Translations under genes and position numbers: made by a program
Assembly: GCF_000208745.1 (NCBI RefSeq)
Contig: NC_030856.1
Coordinates: 9,183,386 to 9,247,385 of the forward strand
DNA length: 64,000 nucleotides
DNA from: Theobroma cacao
Taxonomy: Eukaryota; Streptophyta; Magnoliopsida; Malvales; Malvaceae
Direction of reading: 5' to 3'
Part shown: positions 46,577-58,817 of the stretch, one piece after another
How the letters are laid out: every line of letters begins with the position of its first letter
How positions within the stretch are numbered: position 1 is the first letter of the stretch
The notes under the pieces: generated by a model
Seen by the model: the letters and a program-made list of their open reading frames with translations, nothing else
Told to the model about the DNA's origin: nothing
Database searches by the model: none

Positions 46577-49500
46577 ATGCTAAAAGCACAAGTTTCGTTG
46601 TTTTGGCTTATGGCCGTTGCTTTACTTCTATTCCTTGATCTTTGCATCGCTAGACGTGAAATTAGTAAAGCTTGTGGCTCTTCTCACTGTGGAAATGTTA
46701 CCGTCAGTTATCCTTTCCGACTAAAAAGCCAGCCTCCCGGGTGTGGTCTTCAACTGGAATGCAATGATAACAATATCACCACTTTGGCCTTGGGTACTCT
46801 GAAGTATTACGTTCAAGAGATCTTTAACGAAAATCAGGCAATAAGAGTTATGGTTATGGATGAGAGACTGAGCAGTGACGATTGCTCCTTTCCTCCTCCT
46901 CTTCGTAGTTCCTTCGATTTTATTGGAACTGAAATTGGAGATGCACTTGTGGTTCACACACACCATCTTATTTTACAATTTCCTAATAGCCTTTTTTATG
47001 TATCTAGTAAATTGCACAAGACCAATGAAATCTTCTTCCTACGTTGATGCCTCTCGTTGCACCAATAGCTCGTCCCATCCAACTTCCTGCTTTTATTTTT
47101 TAGATGAAAGAACACCGCCAGGAGATTTCAACCAGTCTTGCATAGTCATAGCTCAGGTTCCATTCATGTTCGAGAATATTATAGGCTTGTCTACTTCGGA
47201 TATCTACGAAAAGCTATTACTGGGCTACGAAATAACATGGAGAGACTCCGATGGGAGGTGCCCCTGGCACTGGTCCGGGTGCGACAACAAGGTTTCATTT
47301 CAAGATATGTAAGATTTTTATGAGCCTTTGTGTTTTTTGAGCCGTGTCATTCATATTGGGTAAATTTTATGTTTTTTTTTTTGTTAATTTGGGTATTTTT
47401 ATTTTATTAATGACCAATTGGTTTTAAGTTTGGTGCATAACATGCTAGTATACTCAAAGTTTGTTATGTTCTTATTGTTTGTTGTTCCTTATAAGTTTGT
47501 CTAGGAGGTATGCTCGTTTGTTTGGTTCGAGGGTTTCCGATGATCCTATGTTCAATTAAATATAGGTTAGATACTTAACATTATTTTATTATAGTGAATT
47601 TGGTTGGATAGTAAAATTGTGATTTACGAAATTATGGCAAACAAGTTATTTTTTTGAAAAACTATAAGAAAAGTTTTTGTCTCACCGACTTCAATTTAAT
47701 CTGGAAAATATCTTTTATTATGTGAACTGTGATCAAAATGACAATTTATTGCTCAACTAATTCAAATTCAGCTTCATGTTTTATCATGCAAATAATCAGT
47801 TAATAACTTTTATATAGACTATTTTTTTTACCTGCTACTTTGCACTTGAACTAAATTGTATGTCAAATATTATATATATTTAAAGACATACACACGAACA
47901 AAATTTTCACTTAGTTATAAATATGCTATCTAGGCTGCCTTTCAAAAAAAAAAAATGCTATCTAGATAATTTGCTATCTAAGAAATTAAGTTTGATAAGT
48001 GTAAAATCTTGATAGGAATTATTATTGATAATTAAGTTGAGAGAATAAAAAGTAGTGAGTTGGTTAGGCCATAACTTTATTTGAAAATTAGGAATAGGAG
48101 AATTAATATTTAAATCTAGGTTTTACTCAAACTGTTGTTTAAATTGAAAATTTTGAACTCATTTGTGATCATTGTTAATTAATGATGTTCATACCAAATT
48201 TTATTACTAAAATATGATGTCAAATTGATCCTTGATATTTTTTATCATAGATATATAATAGTAAAATTTACTACAAAACATAATGTTCTATAACACCTCT
48301 ATTGATTATTTAAAAAAAAAAAAAACATAGTTTTTCTTATCCTCTTCGACTTGTCATTTTTCTTTTACATCCTCTTCCTTTTAATTTGATGTGTTGAATA
48401 ATCCAGATTGGCACGGTTGCTGTATAACTTGAGAATCTATGTGGACAGCTTTGAATATTTCCTTTTCCACGGCGACCTTTACCCTGTATACCATGTGCCA
48501 AATAGTACGCTTTCCAGAATTCGCTAAGTACTAATGTTGTTCTTGGATTTGCCTTTCCACTTCTTGAATTAATAATTATATTTTTCTTTTTGTCTTGGTA
48601 TTTTCTGCAGGAACTTATATTATCTGTCTTGCAATAACAGGTAATTAATAAGTTTTAGCCTTGCGTTTGTATATACAGAAAATTGAGCAATATCTGAAAT
48701 TTCAAATTTAAGATAAAAATAATAAAAGAGATTACACAAGCCCCTTCATTCTAAAACTCAAAAATTTACGAAACTCTTTGAAATGGATTGCTTATTTGAA
48801 TAAGAAATAAGAAAAATAAAACTTGAATAATATGACTAACTAAATAATTACTTAATCGAAATGGATTGCAAAGAATTGTTTTAATTTTCTTGTAAAAAGC
48901 TTATGGAGAACTTAGTTAGAGATTATCGATTGTACTACCAAGAGAACGGGCCTGTCAACCAATAGTATATACTACGAAGGGAGCATTAAACCGTTAGATT
49001 CATAGACTTTTTGAGGGCCCAATAGTTTTTTTCTTCTTTTTTTTTTTTTAATCTGTTAATGCTTTTTGGTCTTACTTAAAATGGGAATCTGGTATTTTCA
49101 TTATGTCAAGTTTCTTGGGACAAGAGATATATAAGATATGTTGCACGAAATAACTCAATTTTACTTGTATTTATGTATTGCCTACATTCAAAATACTAAT
49201 GTATTCCTATATACTTTTTTTTGTTAAAAAAAAAAACACAGGAATTATCTTATCACGAATGTTATTGGGGATATCTTGCTTGCTTGCACTTGTTACATAC
49301 ACATTTCGAAGGAGACATTTATGTGCAGATAGTACAATTGAAGAGTTCCTTCAAAGTCAAAATAACTTCTTACCTATTAAGTATTCTTATTATGAAATGA
49401 AAAGAATAACTAATGGTTTCAGAGATAAGTTAGGTGAAGGGAGTTATGGTTCAGTGTTTAAAGGAAAACTTCGTAACAACCATTTTGTGGCAGTAAAGTT

Positions 49501-50299
49501 GTTAGGCAATTCAAAAGCTAATGGGCAAGATTTCATTAATGAAGTTACAACAATCGGGAGGATTCATCATGTTAATGTCCGGAAACTCTTTGGATTTTGT
49601 GTCGAGGGATCAAAACAAGCTCTTATCTATGACTTCATGCCAAATGGATCTCTAGATAGAATCTTATTTGCAAGAGAAAATAAGATCAGTTTAAGTTGAC
49701 AAAAAATGTTTGATATTGCACTTGGAGTAGCTCGAGGAATTGACTATTTACATCGAGGATGTGACATGCAAATTTTACATTTTGATATTAAGCCACATAA
49801 TATTCTTCTAGATGAGAACTTTAACCCAAAACTTTCGGATTTTGGTCTTGCAAAATTGTATCCAGTAAAGGATAGTACTATCTCTCTCACTGCAGCATGA
49901 GGTACATTTGGATATATTGCTCCTGAGGTGGTCTACAAAAATAGTGGAGGCATCTCATATAAAGCTGATGTTTATAGTTTCGGGATGTTGTTAATGGAAA
50001 TGGTGGGTAGGAGAAAAAATTTGAATGCATTCATTGAACAATCAAGTCAGATATACTTTCCATCATGGATTTATGACCGATTTGATCAAGGAGAGGACTT
50101 AGAGTTGGGAGATGTTACAGATGAGGAAAAGATAATTGTCAGGAAGATGTCAATAACAACTTTTTGGTGTGTACAAACGAAGCCTATTGATCGTCCTTCA
50201 ATGAACAAAGTCTTGGAGATGCTGGAAACTGATGTTGAGCTCCTCGAAATGCCTCCCAGACCTTTTCAACTTCCTTCTGAAGCATCAACTTCATGTTAA
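46577..50299 (+). pseudogene. Lr10-like receptor kinase, copy E (frameshift and two stops)
   Basis: Exons by homology are 46577-47308, 48407-48504, 48611-48640 and 49242-50299, with intact GT/AG sites. The ATG (MLKAQVSLFWLMAVALLLFL) starts a signal peptide followed by CGSSHCGNVTVSYPFRLKSQ. A net deletion near 46995-47010 shifts the ectodomain frame; the remainder (YLVNCTRPMKSSSYVDASRC...) reads in another frame to the donor. In the kinase exon a Trp codon is TGA at 49697 and the Arg of ARGT is TGA at 49898. Both are single transitions relative to copy C. Catalytic residues are otherwise present ([23 protein letters not shown]). The C-terminus is shorter than in C and ends EASTSC. Probably a fairly recent pseudogene. 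Confidence 0.92.
47309..48406 (+). other. Intron 1 of copy E
   Basis: AT-rich intron of 1098 bases. About 48105-48300 aligns with 37095-37295 in copy D. Neither the GGGAGACCTGCTGC block nor the SINE remnant of copies A, C and D is present. No other feature. Confidence 0.6.
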
Positions 50300-51033
50300 A
50301 TTAGTGTAAACTAGTGAACGTGTATTTCATTATGTCACCCATGTAGTTTTGTAATTTTATGCCTAGCGACTCATAATTTATCATATAGTTTTTATAAGAT
50401 ACTTGTGGAAAACGATATATGCATAAAAATTTTTTGATAAAAGAAATGCGGTTGGTCGATCAATTTCCATTCAGTGAGCGGTATAATTAAGTTTATGCCC
50501 CATTTAAGGCTAAACCATTTTGTTCTACAGCGTCAAAGGTTGTCTGCCGCTCAAGAAATTAAGGTCTCCTTTCAAGAAATTGCAGCCTAGATGCATGTGA
50601 ATAAAATCTATGTTTTTATTATTGTTTTTCTCAATTTTTTCCCTTCCCAAAACGAGAATCTATTCATCACTTTTCTTTCATCTTTGTGGCAGGTGGCAAA
50701 GAATGAAAATAACTTCTCTGCAAGTGATTTATGATTTAATTCTAGTTAGACTAAATGGCGGACTATAGCCAAAAAAATTGCTTGCTGCTCCAAAATAATC
50801 TTTCCTCAAAATTAATGATATTTCTTTGGGTCCACCCTCTCAATTTGATAGGTCAATGGTTTTCTCATCCAAATTGAACTCCTTGAATCTCATTTTATTG
50901 TTCTTGTTTGATTTTCAAGGAGTTTAATTTTTAATTTATTTTATATAAAAATATTTTTTTATAAAATTTTTATGAAACTTTTCATTTCATTCCCATCATT
51001 CATTAAAAAAAAAATCTTAGAAATGTTTTAAAA
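50300..51033 (+). other. Spacer between copy E and the LINE
   Basis: Contains the probable 3' UTR of copy E, then unique AT-rich sequence. About 50900-51030 resembles the upstream flanks at 35590 and 45610. No gene recognised. Confidence 0.55.
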
Positions 51034-51046
51034 GTATTCTTTTCAT

Positions 51047-54000
51047 GGTTATTACAGTAGAGCTAAGGATCAGTGGGTTTCATGTAAAAAGGGTGATTAA
51101 ATCTACTGGTTTTGAAAGATCACACAAAGTGGAATCAATTGGTTTTTTGGGCGGTATATGGATACTTTGGTAGGAGATTGTTAATATAACAGTGATTGCG
51201 AACCACATGCAGTGTATCCATATTACAGTTGAGCACCTAGTGAGAAATTCTTGGAATTTATTTGTAGTTTATGGTTATCTGAATCCATCTATTAGAAATG
51301 CCTTGTGCAAGGAACTTGTGAGGTTTGTCAGATCTGTTACAAAACCATGGTTGATAACAAGTAATTTTAACTCCTTCCCATTTTCACATGAAAAGTCTAG
51401 ACAGTCTAAAGGGGCAGACGACCTTGTCTTCATTTTCAAAATTTTGCAAATGATTTTGAACTGATGGACCTTAGGTTTAAAGTCCCAAAACTATTTGAAA
51501 AAGAGGTATGGTTTTTAAGAGAATCGACGGAGCAGTGTGTAATATTCAGTGGAAACTAGGTTTTAGTGATGCGATTGTTAACCATCTCCTGGGGGTGGGT
51601 TTAAATCACAAACCATTCTAATTTCAACAAGGGAAGATCGGAATGTAAATAGAACACAAATTTTTTCAATTCCAAGCAGCATGGTTGACACACACCGTAT
51701 TTGAGGAGTTTGTGAAATAAACATGGGATAATTCCGGTAGTATTCAAGTTGTGTTGTTGAAGGTGAATTTTTTTGAGAAAGCAAGGCAGTGGAATAGAAA
51801 GGTGTTGAGCAACATTTTTTTTTTATATAAAAGAGGAGATTATTAGCAAGATTGACTGGGGTTGAGAAAGCACTAGAATTGCGACCTTCTAATTATCTGA
51901 GAGAGTTGGAGTACAGCTTACACTTGGAATATGAAACTGTATTAAAGCAAAAGGAAACGTTTTGATTTTAGAAGTCCAAGGTGGATTGGTTGAAGTTCGA
52001 TGACTGTAACACCAAATATTTTCACCTTTAAGTAATAAGAAGGAGAAGCAAGTTAAAAATTTTACGATTTAGAGTTTGGAATGAGGAATTGTGTGATGAT
52101 TAGAGGCAATTACAATTGCATGCTATAGATTTTTTTTTAATGTTTATATTCTAAGGAAGGTAATGATCTCCCGTCATATCCAATATGGAACTAGTATCCT
52201 AGATTATTTGAGGAAGCTAATGATTTTATGGGATGTCCAGTAGATAAGAAAGAAGTTTGTGAAGTACTCTTCAAGATGAAACCTTTTAAAGCACCAAGAT
52301 TGGATGGTTTTCCTGCTTTGTTCTTTCAACCTCAATGGTAGGTGGTGGGGAAAAAATTAGTGGAATATATTCAAGCTGTTTTTAATGAAGCAAAGATTGG
52401 CATTAACATGTGTAGTTCTTTGATTGTTTTGATTCCCAAAGTTAGGGTTCTTGAGCACATTTCCCAATTTAGACCCATTAGTTTACTGCCAGTGGCCTTC
52501 AAAGTTTTAATGAAGTTTATAGCTAATAAGTTAAAGCCATATATGAATCTATTGATAGATGAACCACTAGCCAGTTTTATTCGTAAGAGACATATTGTTG
52601 ATAATACAATTGTTGCCTAGGAGGTAATGCATTCTTTTCGCAAAAATAGGGACGAAGGGGATGGATGATGATTAAAATTGACTTGGAGAAGGCTACAATA
52701 GGCTTAGGTGGGAATTCATTCATGACTCACTCTTGGAAGCTAGAATTGTAGGTAACATTGTCGATATTTTAATTAGAAATTGGAATTGCTGTAGTTCTCA
52801 TATATTATGGAATGGTGCGTGTTTTGATGAATTGTTCCTTTCGAGATGAGTGCGACAAGGAGATCCACATGCTCTGTATTTGTTTATGCTATGTATAGAA
52901 AGATTGGCTCATGGTATTAAGTAGACTATTGAACAGGAAATGTGAAAACCAATTAGATTGGGTAAACATGGACCAGTCGCAACTCCTTTATTTTTTGCTA
53001 ACGATCTTAACTCCTCACGGAAGCTTCAGAAGCTTAAATGGAGCTAATAAAGGGAGTATTGGAAGATTGTTGTGTATGTTCTAGTAAGAAGGTGAGTATA
53101 GTAAAATTGGCCTTTTTTGTTCACAGAATGTATGTAAGGAGGTAATTAATGACGCAACAAGTTAGCGTAAAGAAAAAATCTTGCACTTGACTAAGCTCTT
53201 AAGGTTAATAACCAAGTTTCAAATGTAAAAACTTAAACTCAAGTTTGAGAGAAGAACTTAATAATGTTATTCCATGATTCAAAAAAACTAAGCTTAAGGG
53301 TCCTATTTATAGCATTATAGACCCAGGTCCTAACAAAACTTTACTTTTGGTTGTCTAGTACAACTAGAGTAGTTAACAAGAGATTTAAATAAATAAATGT
53401 TCTATTCCTAATTAGAACATGACTATCCTAAAGTCCTAATACAAGTAAATTAAATAAAAGAGAAATTCTATTATGCCTATAATTCGTATGTAGGACTCAT
53501 AACTAAATAAGAAAAATATTAAAATTATGAATATGCCCATTTATGACTTTTGAGCTTTTCATTTTGGCTTTTGACGCTCAGCGTGCTCCAAGAAATTATC
53601 TGCTAAACGTTTTATGTTAGTCTCCTTCATTTGAGAAAAACTCGACCCCGAATTAATGGATATATCTAGATACAAGGGTTCTTCTAATAATGGTTTGATT
53701 GCTTCTTGATGCTCTACTTTTTCTAACCCTATTCAATTGACAACACTTGTTTCACAATTAGAGCATGCACCTCATTTCACTTTTTGAAAATAGTCTATCT
53801 CATTCCTTCAATGAGTAAGGGTAAAGAAAGTCTGCCCCTCCACTTTAAAAGCTTTGGTTTTGGCACTTTCCTTCATGGGCACTAAAGTAAACTTCATGCC
53901 ATCTTTTCCCAATTTATAAGTGTTTTCTTTTCCATCATGCTGCGTTGCAACATCAAATTGCCAAAGTTTACCGAATAACAAGTGACAAGCACCCATATCC

Positions 54001-57000
54001 AGAATATCAAAATATACATCATCTTTGTATTTACTAATGGAAAAAGGTACCTTACAGAGTTTTGTTACATGAATCTTCTTTGCTGCCTTAATCCAGCCAA
54101 TAGTGTATGGATTAGGGTATTTCTCTGCCCTTAATCCCAAACTTTCCATATCATCCTTACTAATAATATTCTCGTAATTACCATTATCAATAATCACATC
54201 AAAGAAACAGCTAGTGATAGTGCACCTGGTTCGAAATAATTGATGTCGTTCAATATTATCCTCCTGCTTTGGAGACAACATCATTCTTTTCACCACAGTT
54301 CTGACCATTTTCATTATCCTCATACTTGTCATTATCCCCATCCGGACCACAACAAATCTCATCATCCTCTTCTTTTCGTTCCACCACATGGATTGCTTTT
54401 TTAAGAGGACAATCACTAGATCTATGACCAAGTTGATTGCATTTGAAACACTTCCCTAAATTTGGTTTAGCATAGGGATTTGCAGCTTTCTGCCCTTCTT
54501 TTGCATCCGTCATTTTCTACTTTTCAATTGTCTTCTCTTCCTTGTACTAGTCATTGTGTACAAAACTATCATGAACTAATTTATTCTTGTTGTTGGATGC
54601 TTTATAATTATCCAAACTGTAACTCTTGCAAGAATAATCATGTCTATTTTTTTCTTGCAACATCAATTCATCCTTTAAAGCAATATTTCTTGCTTGAGAT
54701 AAATTTCGTAATCCCTGTACCTCTATCTTGTCTTTGATAATTGGCTTCAACCCTTCTAGATACTTGGTAACTTGTTGCTCTTTAATCTCTCTTAGGTCAT
54801 TCCACTCTGCTAGTCTCATAAATTTTGCAATATACTCATGTACAGTTTTCTAACCTTGATGGCACCTTTGGTATTGGTAGAATAAAATCTGTTCATAATC
54901 AGGTGGAAAAAAAATCTTTTTGTAACAGCTGCTTCATCTTATATCAGGTTCTAACTGGTGCTTTCTCCTCATGATTCCTTCTAAACTGTAACTTTTCCCA
55001 CCATGTAGAAGCTCCATTTTTCAATCTGTAGGTGAGAAGTCTCATCATTTTTCTTTTTGGAATTTTCATATATTCAGAAAATCTATCTTTTTTCACAATC
55101 CAATCTAGAAAATCTTCAATATTCAAACTTCCATTAAAGCATGGAATATCTACCTTTAATCTGAGATTGTGGGTATCTCGACCACCATAATTATTCCTTC
55201 TATATCTTACGTACCTCATAGGTTCTGCAAAATAATCATCTTCCTCGTCTAAATCTTCCATGTGGACATGTTGTCTACCCCTATTTGTAAGAACAGGTCT
55301 GTTGATTAGCTGTCCACGAGTTGCGTCATCTCTACTACGTGGCCTTTTGTCATTCCAATTTCTGTTGGCATCTATGCCTAGAGAATCAAGTTGATTTGCA
55401 ATTTCTTTAAAGTGCCATTCCAAATGTTGGAATCTAAGATCCATTCGTTGCTCCAAAGCTTTCAATGCCACCCCTTGATCTTGCACTACAAATTGCGAGG
55501 TTTTAGTTCCCTAATCATCGACATGGGAACCACCTTCTACCATAATTAGGTCATTTGCCATTAGATTGGGTCAGTTTTCCCGCCTCTAATACCAACTGAC
55601 ATAGTGAGTTAGTGTGAAAACAAAGGCTAGCACCTGATTAAGCCCTTAAGGTTAAAACCAAGTTTCAAATGTAGAAACTTAAACTCAAGTTTGAGAGAAG
55701 AACTTAATAATGTTATTCCATGATTCAAAAAAGCTAAGCTTAATGGTCCTATTTATAGTATTATAGGCCCAAGTTCTAACAAAACTCTACTTCTAGTTGT
55801 CTAGTACAACTAGAGTAGTTAACAAGAGATTTAAGTAAAATAAATGTTCTATTTTTAATTAGAACATGACTATCCTAAAATCCTAATACAAGTAAATTAA
55901 ATAAAATAGAAATTCTATTATACTTATATTTCTTATGTAAGACTCCTAACTAAACAAGAAAAATATTAAAAATATTAAAATTATGAATATACCCATTTAT
56001 GACTTTTGGGCTTTTCGTTTTGGCTTCTAACGCTCAGCTTACTCCAAGAAATTATCTACTAGACATTCTACATCAATTAACATCTTGAGGTCCCCTTGTT
56101 GCATGGGAGAAAGAGTGCTAATATTTACAAGTATTGGATCGATAAAGTTAAGAGCCGTTTATGTGTATGAAAAACATCGTCTTTATCTTATCGAGACACT
56201 TAACTCTTGTTAAATCAATGCTATCCAGTATCCCACTACACACAATGCAAATAGTTTCTATTCCGTTGGAAATTTTGTAAAAAAATTAAGTTATTGTGTA
56301 GGAATTTTCTTTGGCATGGTGAAAATCATAGCAAGAAGGTACATATGTTGCGGTGGAGTACACTTTAAGCCAAAAGCAGGAGGAGGTATGGGTATTCGAA
56401 GTTTATCCCTAATGAACGATGCCTTCATTCTAAAATTATGCTGGGAGCTGACATCCAAACCTGATGCACTTTAGGTGAGGGTACTTGTGCATAAATATAA
56501 TTTTAACAGGGCTAGATACTCAGATCACATTATGTGAAGTGGTTGTTTAAATTTGTGGAGATCGATGAGCAGGTTATGGTGTGAGTTCATTAAACACCTG
56601 AGATGGTCAATTGGGGGTGGAGTATCCGTTAGTTGTTGGATTGATATATGGGTAGGAGATGTACCGTTATTTAATATTATTACAAACATGGGACTTATGG
56701 CAGATATGAGGGAACGGGTAAGGGATTACATGATACCGACTGAAGATTGGGATAAGGAGTGACAAACTGATGTGTTACCAGCTGAAGTGGTGTAGCAAAT
56801 TGTTTACATAATTCCTCCCAGCTTGTCCGTTTCCCTTGATGTGCTGTATTGTGCTTCGTCCTTATTTGGATACTATACTATATCCTCAGCGTATGAACAA
56901 CAAAAGAGTTTATTTGAGTCTGGCAGTACAGAGAATAGAAAAATGTGGAGTTTAGCTAGGGGATGGAGTGGTCCTCAAAGACTATGTGTTTTCCTTTTTC

Positions 57001-57966
57001 ATTTTTACACAATCGTGTTTTGACAAATGCAGAAAGAGTGAAACATAGGCTATCGTCTGATGCTTCAAGCCCGCAATGTCGTGTTATTAAGGAATCAAGT
57101 CTCGATTTGCTTAAGGATTGTCCTGCTGCAGCAGCTCTCTGGATGCGTCTGTTGCCCCAAAACAGTATATACCAGTTTTTCAAGCAACGTTGTTAGAATG
57201 GTTGTCTGTGAACCTTAGCCAAAGTAATTTCTTCATTTTTTATGTCCCTTGGAACATTGTTTTTGGTATAGCCTGCTGGTATACTTGGAAGTGGAGAAAT
57301 TTATTTATCTTTGAAGGTGAAATCTCCATTAAAGGGCGATTGAGTGTTATCAAAAGTATGGCAGTGGCAACGCATAATACATGGTTAACTCGTACCTTAC
57401 AAAGTGGAGGACCAGTTAGTGGGATGGATACCACCACCTGTAGACTGGATAGCAGTGAAATCAGACGGGGCTTACAAGAGTGGAATGGGGGCTGCTTCTG
57501 TTGGAGGAGTTTTGAGAAGCTCAGATGGTACATGGATAGTGCGATGTGCATACAAATTAGGCACATGTACAGCATATCGTGTAGAGTTGTGGGAAGTTCT
57601 TCAAGGTCTCAAGATGACTTGGGAGCAAGGTTTCCGCGGAGTTAAGTTACAGGTTGATAATAAGGCAGTGGTTCAGGTCCTGAATACTTCATCTGTGATC
57701 TGTGCATCCTTGCTCTAAGTTAGATGTAATTAGAGCAATCAAAGACTTGCTAAGTAGACAATGGGAGGTTAGTTTAAGTCACGTTTATAGGGAGGAGAAC
57801 AAAGTAGCTGATTTTATAGCTAATTTAGGCTTTGATTTAATTAGGTTCTGATAATTTTTTGTGTTAGTCTCCACCAATAGATGTGTCAACCCTACTGGTG
57901 AGCGATATGTGGGGAGTCTGTATCGCAATCATGATTTATCAATAAATTTTTTATTCCAAAACAAAG
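51047..57966 (+). mobile_element. L1-type LINE interrupted by a gypsy element
   Basis: Flanked by the 13-bp duplication GTATTCTTTTCAT at 51034-51046 and 57967-57979. The 5' end is truncated, starting in the endonuclease (51190-51470, NSWNLFVVYGYLN, KPWLITSNFNSF). RT is at about 52200-53140, with FKAPRLDGFPALFF, QFRPISLLPVAFKV, VRQGDPHALYLF and a catalytic stretch PLFFANDLN where FADD is expected. After the nested element the RT/thumb region resumes (56081-56760), then zf-RVT (about 56960-57190) and RNase H (about 57440-57850, ending YREENKVADFIANLGF). A 3' UTR with a weak A-rich tail follows. About 4 kb without the insertion; multiple stops. Independent of the LINE at 42137, whose sequence differs. 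Confidence 0.92.
53150..56075 (-). mobile_element. Non-autonomous Ty3/gypsy-like element with gag and protease only
   Basis: LTRs at 53150-about 53620 and 55597-56075, with perfect target duplication ATTAA (53145-53149 and 56076-56080). Right of the internal region, minus-strand TTGGTATTAGAGGCGG next to the 5' LTR (55580-55596) is a PBS resembling the Met-tRNA type. On the minus strand, gag is at 55486-54547 (LTYRLKNGASTWWEKL, then a spacer). A CCHC zinc knuckle follows, CFKCNQLGHRSSDCP, at about 54455. An aspartic-protease-like region (54240-53808) has FFDVIIDNGNYENIISK, where the usual DSG/DGG motif is DNG. Reverse transcriptase, RNase H and integrase are absent. There are several frame breaks. 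The LTR pair differs at a modest number of sites. Confidence 0.9.
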
Positions 57967-57979
57967 GTATTCTTTTCAT

Positions 57980-58746
57980 TAAAATGTAGCATTGATAGAT
58001 ATAGTTGTCTAAAAAAAATAAGATTAGTCACAAAATTCTATCAAATAACTTTTTTCAAAATTTGAAATTAAACCCCTCATTGTAATGGGTTTTTATTGAA
58101 AATTTTATTTTAGTTATTAAAATGACCAAATCTAATACAAATTTGAACTTTACAATATAGTGGAATTAACCCTTTTTTTTTAAATGAGAATACATTTAAA
58201 AGTACAAATCAAAATAACAATTAAATAACTCTGAAACATATATGAACTCATTAAACCATCATATATGTTAGAAAAAATTTCGACATTTACGCTAGCCACT
58301 TACTCTTTTATTTTATCTTTGTGTAACATGTGCAAATGTCAAAATAATATTCTAGATTAAATTATGTAAACTTCTTTTGCAAATAAAATTTATATAATAT
58401 ATAAAAATATATTATTAAAATAAAAAGTAAAACAAATGATTTCGGAATTCATTTTGATATTTACATCATTGATTAATAAGTTTTAACATTTGAATTATTT
58501 TGGTGCTATTATTGAGAGTCCTACTTATACCCACTGCTGGTTTTCGGAAAATGAGAAGAACATTCCTAAAAATATTTTCCAAGAGCTTGACTTTGATTTT
58601 TCAAACGATGACTTGCTATCATTTACTTAATCCAAAAACGACCCAATGCTTTTATTTTTCCTTGACTTAATGTATATCATTTACTTATACGTGCTTTCAT
58701 CGAAATGGTCGTTGGAATATTGAAGACAAAAACGACCCAATGCTTT
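57980..58746 (+). other. Upstream flank of copy F with duplicated promoter block
   Basis: 58210-58630 aligns by eye with 62208-62760, so the unit repeats beyond copy F. The block AAAACGACCCAATGCTTTTAT occurs twice, at about 58635 and 58731, each followed by CCTTGACTTAA, so the promoter segment is tandemly duplicated with a ~97-bp offset. Only the second copy keeps a TATATAT. Confidence 0.65.
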
Positions 58747-58753
58747 TATATAT
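58747..58753 (+). promoter_or_regulatory. TATA box of copy F
   Basis: TATATAT in the array-wide block CAATGCTTT.TATATAT.CCTTGACTT, 71 bases upstream of the ATG at 58818. Confidence 0.6.
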
Positions 58754-58817
58754 CCTTGACTTAACAGTTAAAACTTGTTACTGCCTCATTCTCGCTCTTC
58801 CACGTCCAAATTTTACA

